Of a DNA stretch of 64,000 nucleotides, positions 1 through 12,435 are shown piece by piece. The notes under the pieces were generated by a model. It did no database searches, was not told the origin of the DNA, and saw only the letters and a list, made by a program, of their open reading frames with translations. Where the stretch lies: contig NC_068930.1 of NCBI RefSeq assembly GCF_023091745.1, positions 11,244,262 through 11,308,261 on the forward strand. Direction: 5' to 3'. The number at the start of each line of letters is the position of its first letter. The first letter of the stretch is position 1. The stretch comes from Budorcas taxicolor (Eukaryota; Chordata; Mammalia; Artiodactyla; Bovidae). Both the position numbers and the translations under genes were made by a program.

Positions 1-682
1 TTACAGTGGCAGTTAATATATGCTGTCACTAAATAATACAGTCATTGAAATGATGACAGGAAAAATTGCCAAATGATAAGGCAAATAATGTTTATGATTA
101 GTGGCTTTTAGCTGGTTTAGCAAAGACGTTGCAATTTATTATACCTAGATCAACCCTATTTTTGTAAATGTTGTGTGTAGAAAGAATAGTGGAATTGAAC
201 ACTCCGCAATGTTAAGGGGCCTATCTTGTAAACACGGTGAAATATTTCATGATCATTTCCTTTGTGTTTTATCTTTCTTCAAAATAACATACATTGATAA
301 ATTTGATTTAGCATTTATAGCAAAGAAATGCTAAACTAGCAAACTGGATGGGCAGTACCATTTGTTAGTATAGCACAGCCATTTTAATGTTGCCAGGTTT
401 AAGGAAGACTTTTCAGTGTGTGTCTGTTGAATATACAAACTGACAATGGCCTGATAATATATAAAAACAGAATTCTGATTGAAACTTGCAGCAACTAGTC
501 CAGGATGCCCCAAATGGCCAGGATTTTATCAATCAGACACCTTCCTTAATTTATGCCTGTACTTTCAACTTACGACCAAAGAGAAAAAGCCAAATGTGGT
601 CACATAACCAATCACATCGGATGTCCTCCTTCTAGCTGATCCATCTTCCCTATCAGATTCCTCCAATCAGTGAGCAGTGCTT
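1..682. other. AT-rich unique sequence, nothing recognised
   Basis: No open frame of note, no repeat family recognised and no splice-flanked coding pattern visible. Confidence 0.5.
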
Positions 683-1604
683 TTTTCTTTTTTGAAGTAT
701 AGTTGATTTACAATTTTGCATTATTTTTCTTTTAAATAAGTTCATTTGTGTCATTTTTTTAGATCCTTCATGTAAGTCAGATCATAAGATGTTTGTCTTT
801 GTTTGACTCAATGTTGTGTTAGTTTCTGCTGTACAGCAAAGTAATCCAGTTATACATATATTGTGTGTATGCTCAGTTGTGTCCAACTCTTTGCAAATCC
901 ATGGATTCTAGCCCACCAGGCTCCTCTATGGAATTTTCCAGACTAGAATACTAGAGTGGGTTGCAATTTCCTACTCCAGGGGATCCACTGAGGAATTGAA
1001 CCCATGACTCTTGTGTCTCCTTCCTTGGCTGGTGGATTCTTTACCACTGTGCCACCTGAGAAGCCCTACACATATTACATAAACATTTCAAAATGAAATA
1101 TTCTTTTCCATTATGTTTTGCCACAGAATACTGAATATAGTTCCCTGCGCTATATAGTAGGACCTTGTTATATATCCATCCTATATGTTATGGCTTGCAT
1201 CTGATAGCTCCCAATCCCAATCTATCCTTTCTCCAAATCCCCTCACCCTTGACAATCACAGGTCTGTTCTCTATGTCTATGAGTCTGTTTCTTTTCATAT
1301 ATAAGTTCATTTGAGTCATACTTTACATTCCACATAGATGTGATATATGGGATTTGTCTTTCTCTTTCTGACTTACTTCACTTAGTATGGTAATCTCTAG
1401 TTCCATCAATGTTGCTACAAATGCCATTATTTTGTTCTTTTTTATGGCAGAGTCATATTTCATTGTGTATTTGTACCATATCTTTTTTATCCATTCATCT
1501 GTTGATGGACAATTAGGTTGCTTCCATATCTTGGCTGCAGTGAATAACGCTGCAGTGAACCTAAGGGTATATGTATCTTTTTAAATTACAGTTTTGAGGA
1601 AGCA
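683..1604 (-). mobile_element. L1 3' end (artiodactyl type), antisense, split by a SINE
   Basis: The plus strand reads like the reverse complement of a ruminant L1 3' UTR (the 'agttgatttacaat' and 'gctgtacagcaaagt' motifs at 700-845). After a SINE it continues into the end of ORF2, with 'ttaggttgcttccatatctt' near 1514. The 3' end is on the left. It is an old, 5'-truncated, non-coding copy. Confidence 0.8.
868..1066 (-). mobile_element. Bov-tA SINE nested in L1
   Basis: Antisense Bov-tA. The BovA body (reverse complement of the 'gactgag...' end) is on the left. The tRNA-derived head ends at 'gagaagccc' near 1066. The B-box region is diverged. It splits the L1 fragment, so it is younger than that L1. 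Confidence 0.85.
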
Positions 1605-1802
1605 CCACTTTTAAAAATATTTTTCATTGCAAAGCTTTTCCCACCTCTGTCTGCCTTTGAGTCTCTATCAAATGCTTGGGATGGTGGCTAACTCCCTTTC
1701 TCCAGCAAGCTCAGAGTAGGCAGCTTTTATTTGTTCTCATCTGGGTCGTCTTTATTTCCACACAACATTCAGTCTTTGGGGAAACTATATACCTGCATGT
1801 GG

Positions 1803-1999
1803 GGCTTCCCTGGTGGCTCAGATGGTAAAGAATTTGCCTGCAATGCAGGAGACCCGAGTTCAATCCCTGGGTCAGGAACATCCCCTAGAGAAGGGAAAGG
1901 CTACCCACTCCCGTGGTCGGGACTAGGAAATCTCACGGGCAGGGGAGCGTGCTACAGTCCATGGGGCTGCGAAGGGTCAGACCCGACTCAGTGACTAAC
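1803..1999 (+). mobile_element. Bov-tA SINE with AC-repeat tail
   Basis: Starts 'ggcttccctggtggctcag' with an A-box-like 'tggctcagatgg' and a B-box-like 'gttcaatccc' from the tRNA-Glu-derived head, followed by the BovA body. It ends in a short (AC)n run to about 2012. Confidence 0.9.
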
Positions 2000-2013
2000 A
2001 CACACACACACAC

Positions 2014-3442
2014 GCTCTGTATGTAGCATTGTGTTATCACTAGTATGAAACACCTACCTCTTCACCATTGAGAAATCTTTAATCTCAAACCAGTTGCTAA
2101 ATCCAAATGATCCAAAGTGATTTGGAGAGGTTAGGGTCCACATCAAGGGTGAAATAAACTGATCTTGAAATGATCACTATGCTAAGATTTGACTGATTTT
2201 GAAATTGTAATTGTGTTAAGATTTCCTAGTCAGGAAAAGAAGCATCAGGAGTAGAGAAATCACAGCTTTCATTAACAGATTCGTGGCATGTTAATGTTCC
2301 CAAACTATTTGCTAAGTTTCGCTACCTTGTCCCTCTGGCATTCAATTCAGTTTATAGAAAAATTAACAAAAGTTTGATTAACAGGAAAACAGGCTTAAAA
2401 CAAGACAACCTGCAAAAGTTTTGCTCTTGAACGGAGCCCTGCCAGCTGCCTTGTGAGTAGTCAAGGCAGCTGGGTATGGTATACTTGTGAGTATCTTTTG
2501 TTGTGTGAAGGATCATGCAATGGCTGATTGGATGGATCAGATTGCATTGTTAATAAGAATAACTTAGTATTTTAGGCAGTTTTCATCAGAGAGAAAGCTG
2601 GGGCTAACTTTAGAAACTTTGGAGAAGAAGAGTGCCAAACAATTAGGGAAAATGTGTTGAAATCATGCAGGAAGAACTGAGACACAGTGTGAATATGAAT
2701 GAGGGTTTCTGATTATCGAACAGGTTTTCAGAAGACATCTGTGGTGAAATACCCTGATATGAATTAAAAAAGGAATAATCTGATTCCTGTATTAATGGGC
2801 ATGTGTAGGTGGGGTTGTGGTCACAAATCTAAGCTATTAAATAGAAATGCTTCTATATTGAGGCTGAACAATTGACTTGTTTATCAAAAATCAGATGATT
2901 TATATTCCACATAAGTCACTGATTCACATAACTACTTTGTATATGATAGGTCCAGTAGTATGTGTGTACACCTGTGTGAATTCAGCACAATTATCTGAAG
3001 ACCAAGTGGGATTAAACGAGGTCAGAAAAGTTTTCCAAAATTCTAACTGATAAATAAAATTTGCTGAATAGAACTCTTTGGTGGGTGGTTTTCTCATTAT
3101 AAGTGAACATTGCTTGCTTTTGCCATATACTTGAATAAATGCTTATGAGTTCAGAATTAGGTGAAAACAGCCAAATGTGTATGCATATGGTATTCAAGAA
3201 CAGTGGTAATTTATTTTGTTTTTTTTTTCCACTTCATTTAAATATATGGCAGAGTTGAATATCTTAAAGGAGCAGTTAAGCCTTAAATCATTAAACGGTC
3301 AAGGATGAAGAAGCTGGCAATGTCCCCACAGAGCATGCGGTACATGGACCATTCTATCCTGACAGTCTTGAATCAGAAGGGTATGTTAGAAGGAGAGCCA
3401 GCTCCATGGGCAGAGGATGTGGTGTCCTCAGAGATTTATTTT
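2014..3442. other. Unique AT-rich sequence
   Basis: No repeat or coding region recognised. The reading frame at 3012-3197 (minus) has no recognisable domain and is treated as chance. Confidence 0.5.
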
Positions 3443-3867
3443 GGATGTGAGAGTTGGACTATAAAGAAAGCTTAGTGCTGAAGAATTGATGCTTTTGAAC
3501 TGTACTGTTGGAGAAGACTCTTGAGAATCCCTTGAACTGCAAGGAGATCCAACCAGTCCATCCTAAAGGAGATCAGTCCTGAGTGTTCATTGAAAGAACT
3601 GATGTTGAAGCTGAAACACCAATACTTTGGCCACCAGATGCGAATAACTGATTCATTTGAAAAGACCCGGATGCTGGGAAAGATTGAAGGTGGGAGGAGA
3701 AGGGGAGGACAGAGGATGAGATGATTGGATGGCATCACCGACTTAATGGACATGAGTTTGCGTAAACTCTGGAAGTTAGTGATGGACAGGGAGACCTGGC
3801 GTGCTGTGGTCCATGGGGTCACAAAGAGTCAGACACAACTGAGCGACTGAACTGAACTGAACTGAAC
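3443..3867 (+). mobile_element. BovB (RTE) 3' fragment
   Basis: Matches the last ~425 bp of BovB, which encodes the C-terminus of its single ORF. The sequence runs from 'ggatgtgagagttgg' to 'gcgactgaactgaactgaa'. Frame disruptions make it non-coding. Confidence 0.88.
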
Positions 3868-4595
3868 CTTACCTATGATAAAGTACTCACTTTACCCACC
3901 TTCTCTGGCAGCTATGCATGCTATCTTAGCGACAGTGGTTTTTGCTTTGGGGGTGAGGTGATGATGGAAAACCATTTCCCTCTTTCAGGCTAACTCTAAT
4001 CCATTGGAAAGTGGTTGCTTGGAATCCAGTGATTAGATCTGTATGATTGTGCCTGGGTTTAGAGGGAACAAGTGCAGGCTGGATGGGAATTGAGAAGAGT
4101 TGTCTTGATCTCCTGGATTTCCTCTCAGAAGCCTGGCTGAAATGCTTACACTTTAGCTCTAACTTTCACAATTCAGCTCTTTCAGTGCCTGTGGACGAGT
4201 AAGGTCTACCTACAGGCTAGGTAGATTTGGATACGAGTTGGAAGAGAAGAGAAGATTCCATTGTCGGACATGGTGAAGGGGAGGATGACTGATCCAGGTT
4301 GAGCTTCTGCAATCGGGAAGATGGGGCTTCTGACCAGCTGTGGGGAGGTAGGAGAGTACCCTCAGGCAACAGCCACAGCAGAAGAGGGGAGAATTCACGG
4401 GAGGCAGGAGCGCATCAAAGATTGCAGCTGCTCATCCTTCTGCCAGCCGGGATTCCGTCTCCTCCTTTAACACGTTCTTGGGCTTCCCAGTTGGAAGAGG
4501 GCAACTGCTTGCATCACTCTTCCCATCCTGATGAAACTCCTTCTTTCCCAGTGTTCTCAATGCAGTCTGCCTGGATCTTTTATCGTAGTTTTTAA
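3868..4595. other. Unique sequence between two BovB tails
   Basis: No repeat family recognised. The opposing short frames at 4210-4595 look like chance. It is bounded by two BovB 3' ends in the same orientation. Confidence 0.5.
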
Positions 4596-4956
4596 TGTTT
4601 TGAACTGTGGTATTGGAGAAGACTCTTGAGGGTCCCTTGGACTGCAAGGAGATCCAACCAGTCAATCTTAAAGGAAATCAGTCCTGAATTTTCATTGGAA
4701 GGACTGATGTTGAAGCTGAAGATTCAGTACTTTGGCCACCTGATGGGAAGAACTGACCCCTTGGAAAAGACCCTGATGCTGGGAAAGATTGAAGGCAGGA
4801 GGAGAAGGGGATGACATGAGATGGCTGGATGGCATCACGGACTCGATGGACATGCGTTTGGGTGAACTCCAGGAGTTGGTGATGGACAGGGAGGCCTATC
4901 GTGCTTCAGTCCATGGGGTCTTAAAGAGTTGGACATGACTGAGCGACTGAACTGAA
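4596..4956 (+). mobile_element. BovB 3' fragment
   Basis: A 5'-truncated BovB tail beginning near 'ttttgaactgtgg' and ending 'gagcgactgaactgaa'. It lies in the same orientation as the copy at 3443. Confidence 0.88.
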
Positions 4957-6559
4957 AGATGAACAAAGAAATATTGGGGTAATGAAAACTAGATGCAGGT
5001 GAGTGGGAGATGGCACATTATAGATATCATTCTGGGAGCTACTAAAGGCAAAACTCTATGTACAAGTATTGATTTTCAAGTAGTAGGTGGGAGGGATGGT
5101 CTTTCAAAGTTGGCTAAAAAATGAACTTGTCTTTCCTAAGGTCTAATTAAGATCTTCTGTCAGAAACCATAAAGAGAACGGCATACAATATCACTGGGGA
5201 CAGTGAAAACTGTTGGTCCCTTTTGCATTTAATAGGATATCATGACTCAAAGACATTGCCTTTTTTCTTTACACCAAGGCTGGAAAATAAAAAAAGAAGC
5301 TCCTCTCATTAGGCTCTATCTGGGTGACCCAACTGGTCATATATCTGTAACACAGTTGGAGTAAAATTCATGGATCGACAATGGTTTTCGAGACAGGAGG
5401 CTGCATTTCATGTTGATGAGATTCAGGTTCATTTCCTCTGCAGCATTGTTAACGGATGTTGCTTGCTGATCAACCCCTGTATGATTTTTTAATCTAGAGA
5501 AAGTTAATAAAAAAGGGAATTTTGGGGAAAGATTTCTGGGCTAAACTCTTGCCCCACTTTTTCCTTTCCCTCCCAGTGAAAGAAAACTGGACCAGCAAAG
5601 GGTCCCTGGCTACATATGGATGCAATATGAGTATGTGAATGTTTGACGACAGAAAGCAGAGCTGTGATCTATTCCAAATGGACCGTCATCTGGATACTTG
5701 AAATGCCATGTTGTAAACAGTGTTCTCTTGTCTTATAGGATATTATGTAAGGTTGAATGCAGATGAAAGTCTAAATTTATATCACGAAGCAAAGTATAAA
5801 ATGAAATTAACCTCCTAAGGACTCCTTTCTTTTTCATTGTCAGATTCTGTTAACTGCCTGTCTTCTAATAGCAATGCAACTAAAAATCTTTCTTTAATGC
5901 TTTGGCCATTTGATGACCCTCATCATTTATCCTTCTTTCTCTTCCTCTCAAAAAGTGGGTAAGAAATTTAGAACTCAAAGGGATTTTGGAATCCTTTCGT
6001 CCATGCAACCTCACTTTATAAATCAGAAAAGTAAGACATACAAAACTATGTGGTCACACAGCTCAGTAGGTAGCAGGTGACCCAGGAATTTAGGTATGGA
6101 CTCCTCGGACAGGATAATTTGCACAATGCTATGCTGCCTTCCAGTGAAGGCTTGCCTTATTCAGTAATGCGTCCATTCCTAGGAAAGGAGTGATTTTATC
6201 AGCTGTTCCTTATAACCTGAATAGGCATACAGAATTAGCCATTTGATTATGCAGACTTCATTCTTTTAATATCCATTCAATCATTTAGATAATATTTATA
6301 CTCCTCAACCTTTTATTGTAAAGACATATATACCCAGTGTAAAGAATATCAACACTAAAGACATATGTAAAGAAGTAAAATTCCCTTTTTGTCCACCACA
6401 TTCTTCTTCCCAGAGGTATTTGCTTATGTAAGCATACAGTATATCCTTTCTGATATTGTTAATGTAAAACATATGTTGCCTTATATAATATATATATTTA
6501 TAGATATATATAGGCACTTATTAAAAACGGGACATGAAATATATATTTTCTGCAAATTT
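4957..6559. other. Mostly unique; possible antisense MIR near 5975-6140
   Basis: The only repeat-like part is 5975-6140, where 'gtggtcacacagctcagtag' resembles the reverse complement of the MIR core. The rest is AT-rich with a TA-rich patch at 6485-6510. No gene recognised. Confidence 0.4.
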
Positions 6560-6860
6560 CTTTTTTTAACTCTTTTCACATAATAATATCATGGACACTT
6601 TCCTATATTTTATTTCTCCAATTTGCTCCTGTTATGAGGTACCAAGTATTTCTATTTTTTATATTTTGTATATGAGGCTGTCCAATCCATAGTTTGTATG
6701 GTATGGGTGTTTTATTCACCATTCCTCAGTTGATGAGCGTTTTATGTCATCTCCAGTTTTCATTGTTGAAAACAGTGCTACAATGAGTATCTTTTTGTAC
6801 TTGTACCAACACATGAGTAGCGTGGATTCCTAGAAGGGGAATTTCTGGGTCCTTCCATTT
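6560..6860 (-). mobile_element. Ancient L1M 3' region, antisense
   Basis: The phrases 'cacataataatatcatgg', 'aacagtgctacaatgagtat' and 'ttcctagaaggggaatttct' match the reverse complement of the end of old mammalian L1 copies. It is heavily diverged. Confidence 0.55.
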
Positions 6861-8761
6861 ATATTTATTGAGTAACTATTTTGTGTAAAGTGCTCGAGAG
6901 GCTACAAAGTAATAGAATTCAATCTTTGACAGTAAAGCAGTGTTTCCTGCTTTCATGAAGCCTGTAGTTTAAGTATCAAGAAATATACAGAAATAGCGAT
7001 TTCAAATAGAAAATCATGAGAGCTGTTTAGAAAATGCAGGAGAACTTCCATGAGAGAATAAAAACACCTTGACTTCCTCACCCAGCCTGTGCAAAGTAAT
7101 AATTACTTGGAGATGGGAGTCTCAGAGGAGGGCATTGAAAATTTCCAAATAGAGTTCCTGGCACCTGTTAATATGAATGAGTTGAAACATGGGCATGCCG
7201 AAGGTGACTTGTTTATTCAAAGAGGTCCAGAGAGCATAATTGGTTTTGAACTTTTAGAAAATATCTCTACTTGTGAAGGGAGGGTTGGTACAATTCACCA
7301 GAGAATCGAAGAGTGGAAGAACTTTTGTTTCAAAGATCTTTTCTCAATATTTGATACAGACAAACATTTTTATTTTGGCTCAAGTCTCATTCATTTTAGT
7401 TTTCAGCTTTATATATGTGTGGGCTCAGCTACATAACCTTTTTTGAATCTAGACCATTTTGATAAATCACATATTTGTCTTTAGCATAGCAGAGGTTAAG
7501 AATGAGTGTTTCATTTTTTATCTTTTTTCAATTACAATCCCAATACTGTTTTATTAAGGAAGCTTCTCTTCAAATTCAGCATCCTTTAGTTGAAGCAACA
7601 ATCCCTTTCAGAATCTTACAATAGTATGCAGGCTTGTGAGTTTTAAAAATGTATCCAAGCAGAAAAATATTCATGTAGAGATGAAGGTTATAAGCCATGT
7701 GCTCCAACATCTTTATCTTTCAGGTGAGAAATTAGTGGGAAAAAATTGAGATTCTTCTTATTTTGAGTATGGTGTTTGGCAAAAATTCCTGCAGTAGAAT
7801 CTTAGAATCCCCTTTTTCTTCATGTCTCTTTATGTCATTGAAGTTACTTCACCTAATACATCATACAGGCTTAGCTTAGCCCCGCTTGTAACACTCAGCA
7901 AGTTCAAAGCACCCATCACTACACAGGGAAAACCCACAGGGTACAGGGGAAGGGTATCAAACACACAAAGGACTGACATTAGGGCAGAACAAGTGGCAAT
8001 TTTCCGAGGAAAATTTTAGGGAACTTTAAAACATTGTGATCATTTGAAGCACCTCTCATTACTAGAAATAAGAGGTAGCAAACCAATGAAGTCATTGGCA
8101 ACTGACTTTGAAGTCAGGTCCCAGTTCCCAGGGTTCCCAGGTGGCAAGGTAAAACCAGGAGGCAGGTCAGGCTCACATTCTAAGGGAGGCAAAGTAGTCA
8201 GCCTTGTTTAAACGCTCCCTTTGGTCTCTGATGTCTTTACCAGGCAGTCAAGCGGCTCCCCAGGAGCCTGTCAGGCTTGGTCTCCATGACTTCTTCAGGA
8301 AGCTCCGTGGGCTGACCCGACGCAAGGGCCCCCACAGCCTGTTCTGAGCAAGGCCTTCATGGAGGGTCCTAGGGCAGGCCTCCCACCAGCAACAAGCTGC
8401 AAAACAAAAGCAAAAACAATTTTGTCTTTCACAGGTGTCAGAACGGCATGCAACGGACGGTTTATAAAGCATCTAACACCCCTTTTAAAAAGTCAGCTTG
8501 AGTGGTTTAAAGCCGTGCTAGGTAGTTCTCAAGGAAGAATGTTAATAGGGATGAATCTTCCTGTAGAGAAATCTTCTGGAAATGGAAGAGTTAACTTGTT
8601 TATTGGTTATTATAAATATTAAAAAAGAAACTGACGCAGTTCATTTTCAATTAGATTTTAACTATTGCAGTGTAGTGAAACACACCATAGTGTTTTTTTT
8701 TTTTTTAATTGTGGCTTCTTTGTTATTAAAATAATAACTGAATCTAGTTGATGTGATCATG
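6861..8761. other. Unique sequence, nothing firm
   Basis: The 115-codon frame at 7089-7436 has no recognisable domain. The segment 6861-7000 weakly resembles an old mammalian interspersed repeat. A T14 run lies near 8693-8706. No feature can be supported. Confidence 0.45.
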
Positions 8762-9256
8762 GGTTAAGACACTGTGGGCTTGGAACCAGGTAGAACTGGA
8801 TTCTAATCCCACTGCTGCCATTCAACAGATCTGCAGCCAGGTACAGATTACCGACCTTGCTGTGCCTCAGTTTTCTCATCTGTAAAACGAGCCCCATACC
8901 ACCACCTCTCATATAGGTTATGCTGCTGCTAAGTCACTTCAGTCGTATCCAACTCTGTGCGACCCCATAGACAGCAGCCCACCAGGCTCCCCCGTCCCTG
9001 GGATTCTCCAGGCAAGAACACTGGAGTGGGTTGCCATTTCCTTCTCCAATGCATGAAAGTGAAAAGTGAAAGTGAAGTCACCCAGTCATGTCTGACCCTC
9101 AGCGACCCCATGGACTGCAGCCTTCCAGGCTCCTCCATCCATGGGATTTTCCAGGCAAGAGTACTGGAGTGGGGTGCCATTGCCTTCTCTGCATATAGGT
9201 TATAAGGAGTAATAAATGAGATGATTTCTAGAAGGTACTGAGGACAGTGCTCAAAA
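8762..9256 (+). mobile_element. MIR SINE interrupted by Bov-A2
   Basis: The MIR order is visible: 'gggcttggaaccaggtagaa', then 'ctcagttttctcatctgtaa', then after the Bov-A2 insertion 'aataaatgagatgatttcta' and 'gaggacagtgctcaa'. This is the ancient tRNA-derived core-SINE found in all mammals. Confidence 0.8.
8922..9191 (-). mobile_element. Bov-A2 SINE with 12-bp target duplication
   Basis: Antisense Bov-A2: two BovA-type monomers joined by a 'gtgaaagtgaagt' linker, with the (CAG)n tail on the left as 'tgctgctgct'. It is flanked by a perfect direct repeat 'catataggttat' at 8910-8921 and 9192-9203, inside an MIR. Confidence 0.93.
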
Positions 9257-9372
9257 ATGATCATTACAAATTCTTACTAGTAATAATTCATGCTATGTTT
9301 TGAATATCAGTCACATTAAAATATTACTTAGTATTAATTGTGTTCCAGAATTAGGAACCTTTAAACCAATAG

Positions 9373-9548
9373 ATCGAAGGCAGGAGGAGAAGGGGATGAC
9401 AGAGGATGAGATGGTTGGATGGCATCACCAACTCAATGGACATGAGTTTAAGCAAGCTCTGGGAGTTGGTGATGGACAGGGAAACCTGACGGGCTGCAGT
9501 CCATGGGGTTGCAGAGTCAGACATAAGCTGAGCGACTAAACTGAACTG
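9373..9548 (+). mobile_element. 176-bp BovB tail insertion with target duplication
   Basis: Only the last ~176 bp of BovB is present, beginning at its purine-rich 'gaaggcaggaggagaagg' tract. A perfect 10-bp direct repeat 'aaaccaatag' flanks it at 9363-9372 and 9549-9558, so this short piece was itself inserted. Confidence 0.92.
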
Positions 9549-9924
9549 AAACCAATAGGACTAAATATTGCACTTGGTTTTAATAAACACCACTTGGTCC
9601 AGAGTGTGTAGAAAATGAGAATACTCACTCATGTCAATAGGCAGACATTATATAGATCACCAGTATTAGAAGTCTTCTAATTTAGAATCTTAATCATTCA
9701 ACGTCTCTTTGATGATGCAGGAGGCATGCATCATTATTCTAAATCCAGATCTTGTCATCTATGAAGACAATTCTGATATTTGAGATCTTGAATTTTAAAG
9801 AGATTTACACAAATCCTGGACATTGGTAAACACTTAATAAATACAGATTACTTTTATCATCAGTTCATCTGGTTTGGTTTCCCTTTGACTTACCCTTGCC
9901 GAAGCACCTTATGAGTATCTATAA

Positions 9925-10065
9925 ACCAGTTATCATGTAGACACTTTGTCTACCCATGTCTTGTTTGAGGATGGAAACTGTGTCTTCTGCATGTGGGAGA
10001 CAGTGGTTTCTGCTGAGCATGAAGCGTGTAGCATCATATTTGGCATATAGTAGGTTTTCAGGTGA
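9925..10065 (+). mobile_element. Possible L2 LINE 3' end
   Basis: 'gaggatggaaactgtgtctt' and 'tttggcatatagtaggtttt' resemble the conserved 3' end of mammalian L2. Diverged; it could instead be another CR1-type fragment. Confidence 0.45.
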
Positions 10066-10184
10066 CTGAATTCCCTTCTTCCACCGGGAAGCAGTGTTGT
10101 TGGCTCACTGGGCTCCTTCTCCATTAGGAAATGTGGGGATCCTTGTCCTCCCTTGGCTCTGGACAACACCAGGACTTTCCTTCT

Positions 10185-10362
10185 TCATTTGCTGCTGTTG
10201 TTGAGTTGCTCAGTCGTGTCTGACTCTTTGTGACCTCATGGACTGCAGCACGCCAGGCCTCCCTGTCCTTCACCATCTCCTGGAGTTTGCTCAAATTCAC
10301 GTTCACTGGGCCAGTGACGCCATCTAACCATCTCATCCTCTGCTGCCCTCTTCTCCTCTTGC
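10185..10362 (-). mobile_element. 178-bp BovB tail insertion with target duplication
   Basis: Antisense BovB 3' end. The element's 3' terminus is on the left and its 5' truncation is in the 'aggagaag' purine tract on the right. Perfect direct repeats 'ctttccttct' lie at 10175-10184 and 10363-10372. Confidence 0.9.
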
Positions 10363-10372
10363 CTTTCCTTCT

Positions 10373-10782
10373 ACATGTAGTCACTTTTAATTAAGAAATC
10401 AGGATTCTTGGCAGGCAGGAGACACCACCAAGCTTGGCCAGCAAAAGCTGCACGTGCCCCTGGCCTCATGATGGTTGGGGTACAGAAATGTACCCCATGA
10501 GGGTGGGTTAGTTGACACTGCTAAGGGGCATAGGAGGCTGCTGGGGCAGACTTTCAATTTTTTTGATTGTACCCTAGATGTACTGTGTTGAGTAGAAGTA
10601 AATTAATTGTTCATTGTTGCACATTAACAGGGAAATGTTTAGCTAGAAAACATAGACACGTCGAGGAAAAGCATGCAGCGTCTTAGAGAAGGAGCTGGAT
10701 TAGTTTACCTGCCTGCTGAGCATTAGTCACATCACAGACAGAAAGATGGTGGCTGGCAGCGCTGAAGGGCTGCCAGAGAAAT
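10373..10782. other. Unique sequence
   Basis: No repeat or coding region recognised. Confidence 0.5.
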
Positions 10783-11000
10783 TACAGACTTCCCAGGTGG
10801 CTCAATGGTAAAGAATCCGCCTGCAATGCAGAAGCCGTGGGTTTGACCCCCGGATCAGGAAGATCCGCTGGAGAAGGAAATGGCAACCCACTCCAGTATT
10901 CTGGCCTGGGAAAGCCCATGGACAGAGGAGCTTGGAGGGGCTCTAATCTGAGTTCGCCGAGAGTCAGGCATGACTTAACAACTAAACACCTCCACCACCA
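10783..11000 (+). mobile_element. Bov-tA SINE with target duplication
   Basis: The tRNA-derived head 'ggtggctcaatggtaaagaa' and the BovA body end in a short (CCA)n tail. Direct repeats 'ccagagaaat' at 10773-10782 and 11001-11010 define the insertion. Confidence 0.92.
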
Positions 11001-11154
11001 CCAGAGAAATGAGGGTGTGAAGGAAAGCCAGATTGTGCCCAATAGAAGACGGGGCTGGCATGGCCAGGAGAGGATGAGGAGGTGACCTCACAGCACCTTC
11101 AGTCTTAGTCTGAGCTCACCCCATTGGTGATGTGTAAGTCAATGAGTAGGGTTA

Positions 11155-11337
11155 AACAGGTGTCACTCTGTTGTGTCCGACCCTTCGCGACCCCATGGAC
11201 GTCCATGGAATTCTCCAGGCTAGAATACTGGAGTGGGTAACCTTTCCCTTCTCCAGGGGATCTTCCCAACCCAGGGATCGAACCCAGGTCTCCCACATTG
11301 CAGGCGGATTCTTCACCAGCTGAGCCACCAGGGAAGC
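11155..11337 (-). mobile_element. Bov-tA SINE
   Basis: Antisense Bov-tA with a well-kept B-box complement ('gggatcgaacc') and head ending 'ccaccagggaagc'. The long minus-strand frame that crosses it is a by-product of the SINE. Confidence 0.88.
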
Positions 11338-12229
11338 GCAGAGCCGGTGGATCATTGTATATGGCCTGCCCTGCCCAGGTGCGCCGGTATCCTTTCTCTC
11401 TTCCCCACCTTGCGAGGAGTAACCCCAGCCACTGCGACCTGTAACTGAACTATGAGAACAGATGGGAGAGGGTGTAACGGATTGGGAGGATGAAAAGAGG
11501 GTAAAGGAGAAGGAAGAGGAGTGCAGGTGCAGCAAGAAAGCTTTCCTTTCCCAGGTGTCAGCAAACAGTTCAGAACCTGGTTGGCTCTTCCGTGAGTCCT
11601 TCCCTAATTCATCGGTTGCAATATCCATGGAAAGGAAGCACAGCAGCACCTCGGTCTCATGTTGTTTGTGATTATTCAGAAAGCGTTGCTCCCCGTTTCC
11701 TGCTCGAGGCCCAGAGCGTTGCCTCTTTTACCTTCCTGCCCCTCTGTGAGTCCCCTGCTCTCTGCAGCCCCCACGCCTCCCCTCCCCTGCCTTCTGCCTC
11801 TCCCGCCCCATTCACCCTCCTACCCTGTCTGTCCCGGGACCAAGAAGGCTGCTGCTGCAGCCAAGTGTAAGGGGACCACTCACGAGGGCTTTGATTTTTC
11901 TCAGCTTCCAGAATGCGTCTCTCTCTGGTCTTGGTGAGAGTGGGCAAAGGCTTTGGAGACAGAGTGGAGAATGAGGATGGGAACAGCAGTTGCCTCAGGC
12001 CCAGCAGTGCCAACAGGAGGGAAATGTTAGCCTGCCATTTCTAGAAGCTGGGGAGCATATGGAGAGCCCGGAATCGCTGTCAGCAGCCCAGATCCGGGCT
12101 GTGCCATCCCGGCGGCTTCACTGTGGCTTTTTAAAGAAAGCCTACAATAAACTCCCTTACCTGTGGTTGTCAGAGGAAATACCTCACGTCCTGATCCCAT
12201 GTAGTTTTCCATAGTCCTAAATATGCATC
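11338..12229. other. Unique, comparatively GC-rich stretch
   Basis: Several overlapping frames of 70-113 codons on both strands (11352-12013) reflect C/T-rich composition rather than a recognised protein. No splice-bounded exon can be argued by eye. Confidence 0.45.
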
Positions 12230-12435
12230 CATCATTAATAAAGGCTGCATCATATTCCACTGTGCATAATCTACTGTAAAATTTACCTAGCAGAATCCTA
12301 AGTGCTGTTTTTCATCTTTTAAAACTGATGCTAAACAATGCCATAGTGAACATCCTTCTACATACATTTTGCACAGTTTTCTCATCACTGTTAGCAGTAC
12401 AATTGCTTAATCAAAGGATACATATTTTTCTAAGA
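12230..12435 (-). mobile_element. Ancient L1M fragment, antisense
   Basis: 'gcatcatattccactgtgca', 'caatgccatagtgaacatcc' and 'cttaatcaaaggatacat' match the reverse complement of old L1 ends. Short and diverged. Confidence 0.5.

Noticed and set aside
7089..7436. 115-codon plus-strand frame
   Set aside because: No recognisable domain, AT-rich unique context, no visible conserved splice or coding pattern; expected by chance in 64 kb.
11152..11649. 165-codon minus-strand frame
   Set aside because: Much of it translates the antisense Bov-tA at 11155-11337; the rest is low-complexity Ser/Phe-rich sequence.
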